Shown here: one piece after another, positions 22,503-26,505 of the stretch
Numbering within the stretch: position 1 is the stretch's first letter
Layout of the letters: the number at the start of each line of letters is the position of its first letter
DNA from: JAVBUZ01 sp031554725
GTDB lineage: Bacteria; Bacillota; Clostridia; Lachnospirales; Lachnospiraceae
Assembly (NCBI GenBank): GCA_031554725.1
Contig: JAVBUZ010000048.1
Location: forward strand, 1-26,505
DNA: 26,505 nucleotides
Reading direction: 5' to 3'
Program-made: the position numbers and the translations under genes
The notes under the pieces: model-generated
Databases searched by the model: none
Told to the model about the DNA's origin: nothing
Seen by the model: only the letters and a program-made list of their open reading frames with translations

Positions 22503-24089
22503 TTAGATACTTACCATCTTAACATCGCCTGCCATCTTAACAAACTTACAATATTTCATATTGCTTGGAACAATCATAGATAAATCGCCAATAGCAATCT
22601 TAACACCCGAAAAAACTTCTCCCGTTATGATAACCTGGGCTCGATCCTGTCTTTCAAGCACCAGTTGTCTTAGTTCCATTTCCGCCTCTATCGTCACTTG
22701 GCGTGCCTTTTTCTCTTCTCTGCTATCTAGCAATGTTTTTAAATATTGCATCTGTTGAAGGTTTAGCTGCATTCCTTGCTTTTTCTTCTGCAAATAAGTA
22801 ATAATCATTGGTTCCATACTAGCTAAATCCTTGGCAAGTTCTGATAGTTCTTTTTGCATCAGAACATATCTTTGTTTCATTTCTGGATTTCCACCAACCT
22901 CTATTATCGTTGATGCACCCATGGCTGAGCCAAGCGTTTTTACTTTTACAAAGTTAGTTGCGCTTACCTTACCACCAGTAATAAATCCTCTTCTGCCATC
23001 TACTGTAACGGAATCACCTGCCATTAAATTACAATGAACACTTGCTTCCGTGTTAATATACCCACCTGCTGAAGCAGATGCATTTTCCAAAAACTTTACA
23101 ATGATGTTTCCTTCAGCCTTTAATACACCTTTTCCCATTCCGTTCATGCCTCTTGCAATAACAATATCACCGCCGGATTGGATATATGCACCTTCTACAA
23201 GACCATTAACAACAACATTTCCTTTGGCGCATACCTGAAAATTTGATTGAACATTTCCATTAATCTGTACGCTACCTTCATAATTAATGTTTCCTGTAGA
23301 GTTATCAACATTTTCTACTGTTAATATATCAGAAACAAAGACCTTTTCTTCCACAAGCATTACATGCCCATCTACCTTTGAAGTAAGTGTCATTTTATCT
23401 TCAGAAATATCAATATTATGTCCATACTTCAAATGTGTACGTTTCACATCCCTAGGTTTAATTTTCGCACCCAGAATGTTCATTCCAAATTCACCTTCAT
23501 CAGCTGGTATCAGCTTTGCTAAAACATCCCCTGCATGACAGGTGTTTATTGTATTTAAGTTAAAGAAGTCAACACTTCCATCTTCATTCTGAGTTGGTCT
23601 TATTCTTAAATCTGTATTGAAAAAATATTCGATACTTGCATCCGTTCCATGACGTGGTTTTTTGCCCTCTGCCACAACTATATCTGTACAATAAATCTTC
23701 TCTTCAATGCATTCTTCAATAGCTTCTACATTTATTCCAAAAATAATCTTACGATAATTTAGGTCAGAAATAATTTCCTTAGTAGTAAGAGGAAGCGCTG
23801 TTTCTGATGCCGGATGAACTCTTAAAGTTGCTTGCATATAATCTTGACTAAACGAAATAAAAGTAACAGCATTTTCCTTTGGGCATTCCCCAGAGCCCAA
23901 TAGCATAATTGTAGTTTCACCTTTTTCAATCTCTTTTTTCAATACTGCGAGGTCATAGACCTGATTTCTCCTCATCAGATAATCCATGACCTCGCTCATT
24001 CTCACTGTTTCGCCACCATCTGTTGGTGCTACTATTTTAAGACCATATCCATTTCCCGCTTTTACTAGTTGGAAATAACCATTCCGCAT
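22503..24089 (-). CDS. FapA-family protein (DUF342, flagellar assembly protein A-like)
   Basis: A 528-residue cytosolic protein. The N-terminal ~150 residues form a mixed domain. Residues ~150-400 contain the repeated beta-helix pattern of DUF342, with GNVVVNGLVEGAYIQSGGDI, GNIIVKFLENASASAGGYIN and VTVDGRRGFITGGKVSATNF. Residues ~405-480 are a charged coiled coil, and a short beta tail includes GVKIAIGDL. FapA-type proteins are linked to flagellar assembly or placement in Vibrio and occur in clostridial flagellar operons. The ATG at 24089 follows GAGG. It lies 75 bases after fliA, across an AT-only inverted repeat. Confidence 0.88.
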   Translation of the reverse strand: MRNGYFQLVKAGNGYGLKIVAPTDGGETVRMSEVMDYLMRRNQVYDLAVLKKEIEKGETTIMLLGSGECPKENAVTFISFSQDYMQATLRVHPASETALPLTTKEIISDLNYRKIIFGINVEAIEECIEEKIYCTDIVVAEGKKPRHGTDASIEYFFNTDLRIRPTQNEDGSVDFFNLNTINTCHAGDVLAKLIPADEGEFGMNILGAKIKPRDVKRTHLKYGHNIDISEDKMTLTSKVDGHVMLVEEKVFVSDILTVENVDNSTGNINYEGSVQINGNVQSNFQVCAKGNVVVNGLVEGAYIQSGGDIVIARGMNGMGKGVLKAEGNIIVKFLENASASAGGYINTEASVHCNLMAGDSVTVDGRRGFITGGKVSATNFVKVKTLGSAMGASTIIEVGGNPEMKQRYVLMQKELSELAKDLASMEPMIITYLQKKKQGMQLNLQQMQYLKTLLDSREEKKARQVTIEAEMELRQLVLERQDRAQVIITGEVFSGVKIAIGDLSMIVPSNMKYCKFVKMAGDVKMVSI

Positions 24090-24164
24090 ACTAAACCTCT
24101 TCCTCCATATAAACCTACATACGTCCTAAGAAAAATAATAATCCTTAATTCACTAATTATTTTC

Positions 24165-24941
24165 CTAAGAACGGTTTACCAGTATCCCCATATAACTTCC
24201 CATTTTTTCTTTCATCTTCTGCAATGCACGAGTATGCAATTGCGAAATTCGAGATTCTGACACCTCTAAAACATGACTAATTTCTTTTAAAGTCAGTTCT
24301 TCATAATAATAAAGAAGAATTACTTTTCTTTCTTTTTCCGTTAAAAGCTCTAAGGTTTGTTTCAGGACTTTTTTTAGTTCCTCTTTTTCTATATTTTCCT
24401 CTGGGCTTTCAAATTGTGAAGAAACTCTCACATTATGTTCCGCCGGTACTTCACTACCTTGGTCCATAAATTCATTCAGTGATACTACGTTGGTAATTTT
24501 CATCTGTGATTGCCAGTCTAAATATTCTTCATCTGTAATACCAAGCCTAATTGCAATCTCTTCGTCGGTAGCATTCTTTCCAGTTGTTATCTCTATTTCT
24601 TTAATTATTGTCTCTATCTTTTTTTGCTTCTGTCTAATAGTTCTTGGAATCCAGTCCATCTTCCTTATTTGATCTAGAATCGAGCCTCTTATTCGAAGAC
24701 TTGCGTATGTCTCAAATTTAACTTCTTTCATACTATCAAACTTTTCAATTGCATCAATTAATCCAAAAATACCATAGCTAACCAAGTCTTCATATTCAAC
24801 ATTATACCCTAAATACATACTAAGTCTGCCTGCCACTAACTTTACGAGCGGTGCGTACTCAAGTATAAGCTTTTCTCTAACTTCGCTGGATTTTACTTTT
24901 GCATATTCATCCCAAAGCTTTTTTTTGCCCGCCTCGTCCAT
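24165..24941 (-). CDS. fliA: RNA polymerase sigma-28 factor (FliA/SigD/WhiG family)
   Basis: A 258-residue flagellar sigma factor that directs late flagellar, chemotaxis and autolysin genes. Region 2 is typical (VEYEDLVSYGIFGLIDAIEK, then FETYASLRIRGSILDQIRKM, then DWIPRTIRQ). Region 3 lies at ~105-185. Region 4 has LTEKERKVILLYYYEELTLK, EISHVLEVSESRISQLHTRA. The ATG at 24939-24941 has GGAGGA in ideal position. It follows cheW-cheC-cheD as in Bacillus, but a terminator-like hairpin stands directly upstream, so its level may be uncoupled from the che genes. Confidence 0.96.
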   Translation of the reverse strand: MDEAGKKKLWDEYAKVKSSEVREKLILEYAPLVKLVAGRLSMYLGYNVEYEDLVSYGIFGLIDAIEKFDSMKEVKFETYASLRIRGSILDQIRKMDWIPRTIRQKQKKIETIIKEIEITTGKNATDEEIAIRLGITDEEYLDWQSQMKITNVVSLNEFMDQGSEVPAEHNVRVSSQFESPEENIEKEELKKVLKQTLELLTEKERKVILLYYYEELTLKEISHVLEVSESRISQLHTRALQKMKEKMGSYMGILVNRS

Positions 24942-24960
24942 GTTATTCCTCCACGTTCAC

Positions 24961-24989
24961 AAAAAAGTGCAAAAATATTATTTTCGCAC
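24961..24989 (-). terminator. Terminator-like hairpin directly upstream of fliA
   Basis: On the minus strand, GTGCGAAAATAATATTTTTG continues to CAC and then TTTTTT: a ~10-bp stem (four G-C/A-T closing pairs, one mismatch, five A-T pairs) with a three-base loop and a six-base T-tract. It lies 14 bases after the small membrane protein stop and about ten bases before the fliA ribosome site. Confidence 0.65.
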
Positions 24990-25003
24990 CACTTTCAATC
25001 TAC

Positions 25004-25282
25004 TTATGCTTCTTCTGAAGTTTCCTCCAAGCTTTTCTCTTGTTCTTCTTGTAGATTTTCCTTTTGAATAACTTCTCCTTGTTCCATAGCAATCTTTGCA
25101 TTTTGTCTATCAAACATATCTAGTACCCATTTAAAAATACTGCCTAGTGTATAAAAAACCAATAACACAACTAATAATGCAAGTAATTTAAAAATAATCG
25201 TGTATTGCATTATAAAAGTAATAATACATGTTACTACACCTGCAAGCAGCATCAAAATGAGCGGCATCGTTCTTCTATTCAT
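25004..25282 (-). CDS. Small two-helix membrane protein of the che-fliA cluster
   Basis: A 92-residue protein with two hydrophobic stretches at residues ~6-26 and ~29-49 (LILMLLAGVVTCIITFIMQY, then LLALLVVLLVFYTLGSIF). A cytoplasmic tail of about 40 residues is rich in Glu and Gln (NLQEEQEKSLEETSEEA). I chose the ATG at 25280-25282, with AGGAG upstream; an upstream in-frame start would place the N-terminus inside cheD. It starts eight bases after the cheD stop. No family is recognised. Position suggests a role in motility or chemotaxis, but nothing in the sequence shows it. Confidence 0.75.
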   Translation of the reverse strand: MNRRTMPLILMLLAGVVTCIITFIMQYTIIFKLLALLVVLLVFYTLGSIFKWVLDMFDRQNAKIAMEQGEVIQKENLQEEQEKSLEETSEEA

Positions 25283-25290
25283 AAATACTC

Positions 25291-25779
25291 CTATATTACA
25301 CACTCTTCTTTGCCAACTGCACGAATTACATAGTCGCCTGTTTCTGGGTAGAAAATTACGGTACGACCATAGTTTTTCCCTGTATCCTCAGCCAAAATAG
25401 GAATTTTTAGTGCAGCTAACATTGTTTTTGTGGCCTCCACATTTCTTTCTCCTATACGTACTAATTCAGACTTGCTTTGAAATGCAAACATCGTTGCCCC
25501 ACCTGCTATTTTAGCAGTTAATCTGTTTTTATTAGCGCCTCTTTTTTCCATGAGTTTTATCAATTCAACAATTGCCGTATCTGCAAATTTGGGTATATTT
25601 ATTATCTCACTTCTAATTGCAGTACTATCTGGAAGCATGATATGCGCTAGTCCGCCAATTTTTGTAACGGGATCTCTAAGGGCAATACCTACGCAAGAGC
25701 CAAGACCTAGTGTGGTCAAGCCATCAGGTGAAAAGCATATTTTCAAATCTGCCATTCCGACCTTAATAATTTCGCTCAT
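25291..25779 (-). CDS. cheD: Chemoreceptor glutamine deamidase CheD
   Basis: A 162-residue protein that deamidates Gln residues of chemoreceptors and binds CheC. The catalytic Cys lies in GLGSCVGIAL (~residue 29) and the His in GGLAHIMLPDS (~46); the AKIAGGATMF and GERNVEAT motifs are also present. It lies 14 bases downstream of cheC, as in the CheC-CheD partnership of Bacillus and Thermotoga, where CheD stimulates CheC phosphatase activity. Confidence 0.96.
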   Translation of the reverse strand: MSEIIKVGMADLKICFSPDGLTTLGLGSCVGIALRDPVTKIGGLAHIMLPDSTAIRSEIINIPKFADTAIVELIKLMEKRGANKNRLTAKIAGGATMFAFQSKSELVRIGERNVEATKTMLAALKIPILAEDTGKNYGRTVIFYPETGDYVIRAVGKEECVI

Positions 25780-25793
25780 AATATATTTCCCTT

Positions 25794-26414
25794 CTACAAC
25801 ATCCCTAATGACGCTAGGATTTTCTGATAAGATTCTAAATCCGGTATCAAAATGAAATAGCCGTCAATTTCTACTTCATCATAGAATTGAGATTGGATTA
25901 ATAATATCTTATCACCAATAGCTCCAAACTCAATTGCAGGCACACTTAAAATAGCTCCTGCCATGTCCATTGTTAAGTCTGGTGGAGATGGAAAGATTTT
26001 TAAATTCGTTAAAGTAGATAGAGAGTTTAAGTAAGCGCCAGTAATAATGTTGCTGACTTCCTTCATCGCTGATAATTCCATCTCATTTAAGTCTTCACCT
26101 TCGCTACATCCATATCCCATCATTACTTTTGTTACCAGATGCTTTGCAGAGGCTCTTTCTACAAGGAACATAATACTTCCTGTAATATCTCCCTCTACGG
26201 CTAGGTATATTCCTATCATGATTTGTTCTTCACCGCCGATTAAGGTTCCTACTTCATGAAAATCTAACAACTTTACCTGTGGCACCTTCATATCAACTTT
26301 GCACTGCAACATCTGTGATAATGCTGTCATGGCATTACCAGCACCAATATTTCCAATCTCTTTTAAAACATCAAAGTAATTTTCCGTAACTTGCTCTAAG
26401 CTCATATCAGCCAT
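25794..26414 (-). CDS. cheC: CheY-P phosphatase CheC
   Basis: A 206-residue CheC/CheX/FliY-family protein. Both phosphatase motifs are present: LKEIGNIGAGNAMTALSQML near residue 16 and MKEVSNIITGAYLNSLSTLT near 115, each with Glu and Asn in the expected spacing. It dephosphorylates CheY-P and works with CheD. The ATG at 26412-26414 has AAGGAG about ten bases upstream. It follows cheW by 14 bases. Confidence 0.95.
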   Translation of the reverse strand: MADMSLEQVTENYFDVLKEIGNIGAGNAMTALSQMLQCKVDMKVPQVKLLDFHEVGTLIGGEEQIMIGIYLAVEGDITGSIMFLVERASAKHLVTKVMMGYGCSEGEDLNEMELSAMKEVSNIITGAYLNSLSTLTNLKIFPSPPDLTMDMAGAILSVPAIEFGAIGDKILLIQSQFYDEVEIDGYFILIPDLESYQKILASLGML

Positions 26415-26428
26415 AATTTCAAATCTCC

Positions 26429-26505
26429 TTATGCGTTTTCTTTCTCTTGTAAAACTGCATTCAATTCTAAAAGAGAAATCAAACCACCAGATTCCTTGCC
26501 AATAC
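26429..26505 (-). CDS. cheW: C-terminal end of chemotaxis coupling protein CheW (truncated by window edge)
   Basis: The last 24 codons read IGKESGGLISLLELNAVLQE, then KENA and stop. This matches the CheW C-terminal pattern in which a beta strand precedes a final helix with the L-L-x-L-x-x-V-L motif. Position directly before cheC and cheD supports cheW, which couples CheA to receptors. The fragment is short, so the call leans on synteny. Confidence 0.75.
   Translation of the reverse strand, partial: IGKESGGLISLLELNAVLQEKENA

Noticed and set aside
24132..24163. AT-only inverted repeat (AAAATAAT/ATTATTTT) between fliA and the FapA-like gene
   Set aside because: The stem has no G-C pair and a 16-base loop; too weak to call a terminator in AT-rich DNA.

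Overview
The window is low-GC DNA of a motile, probably spore-forming, anaerobic Clostridia member, most likely a Lachnospiraceae relative. The reasons are the AT-rich codon use, strong AGGAGG-type ribosome sites, a chemotaxis/sigma-28 cluster running into rpsB-tsf, a minimal SufC/SufB-type Fe-S pair, a YtrA-type GntR operon, and lipoprotein solute-binding proteins of a kind common in that family. Family assignments come from reading the proteins; no database search was run. All genes but one lie on the minus strand, so transcription order runs from high to low coordinates. No tRNA, rRNA, CRISPR array or insertion sequence is visible, and no gene-free stretch exceeds about 300 bases.

Right end (26505-20823): the tail of a chemotaxis/flagellar operon, cheW (partial)-cheC-cheD-small membrane protein-fliA (sigma-28)-fapA-like DUF342 gene-102-aa hypothetical-SwrB-like membrane protein-MltG-like membrane stub. 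It is followed by rpsB and tsf. The order che-sigD-swrB-rpsB-tsf matches Bacillus subtilis, with extra genes inserted. A terminator-like hairpin lies just upstream of fliA, and the rpsB promoter has its -35 box in the loop of the preceding terminator.

Middle right (18613-17517): a heptad-repeat coiled-coil protein and a flavodoxin-fold NAD(P)H oxidoreductase, each closed by its own terminator.

Middle (17417-10797): an apparent six-gene operon of ECF-type sigma factor, putative membrane anti-sigma factor, a large lipoprotein (N-terminal propeller-like region plus C-terminal solute-binding domain), two MalF/MalG-type permeases and an HlyD/MFP-type adaptor. No ATPase gene is present. This import-type ABC transporter ending in an export-type adaptor, under its own sigma factor, is the most unusual unit here. 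A paralogous lipoprotein at 119-2416, followed by the start of another gene, suggests a second such system at the left edge.

The only plus-strand gene (10227-10661) encodes a small protein with three RNPPPPPP repeats. It is convergent with the adaptor gene and divergent from the next operon.

Left (10065-2583): a YtrA-type operon (ABC ATPase, membrane protein, GntR regulator, second ATPase, second membrane protein) behind a sigma-A-like promoter with TGTACA palindromes. Then come a membrane-anchored spermidine-synthase-like protein, SufC-like and SufB-like genes with their own promoter, and a CPBP-family membrane protease closed by a bidirectional terminator. At the far left are the first propeller/solute-binding lipoprotein with a strong promoter and a truncated downstream gene.
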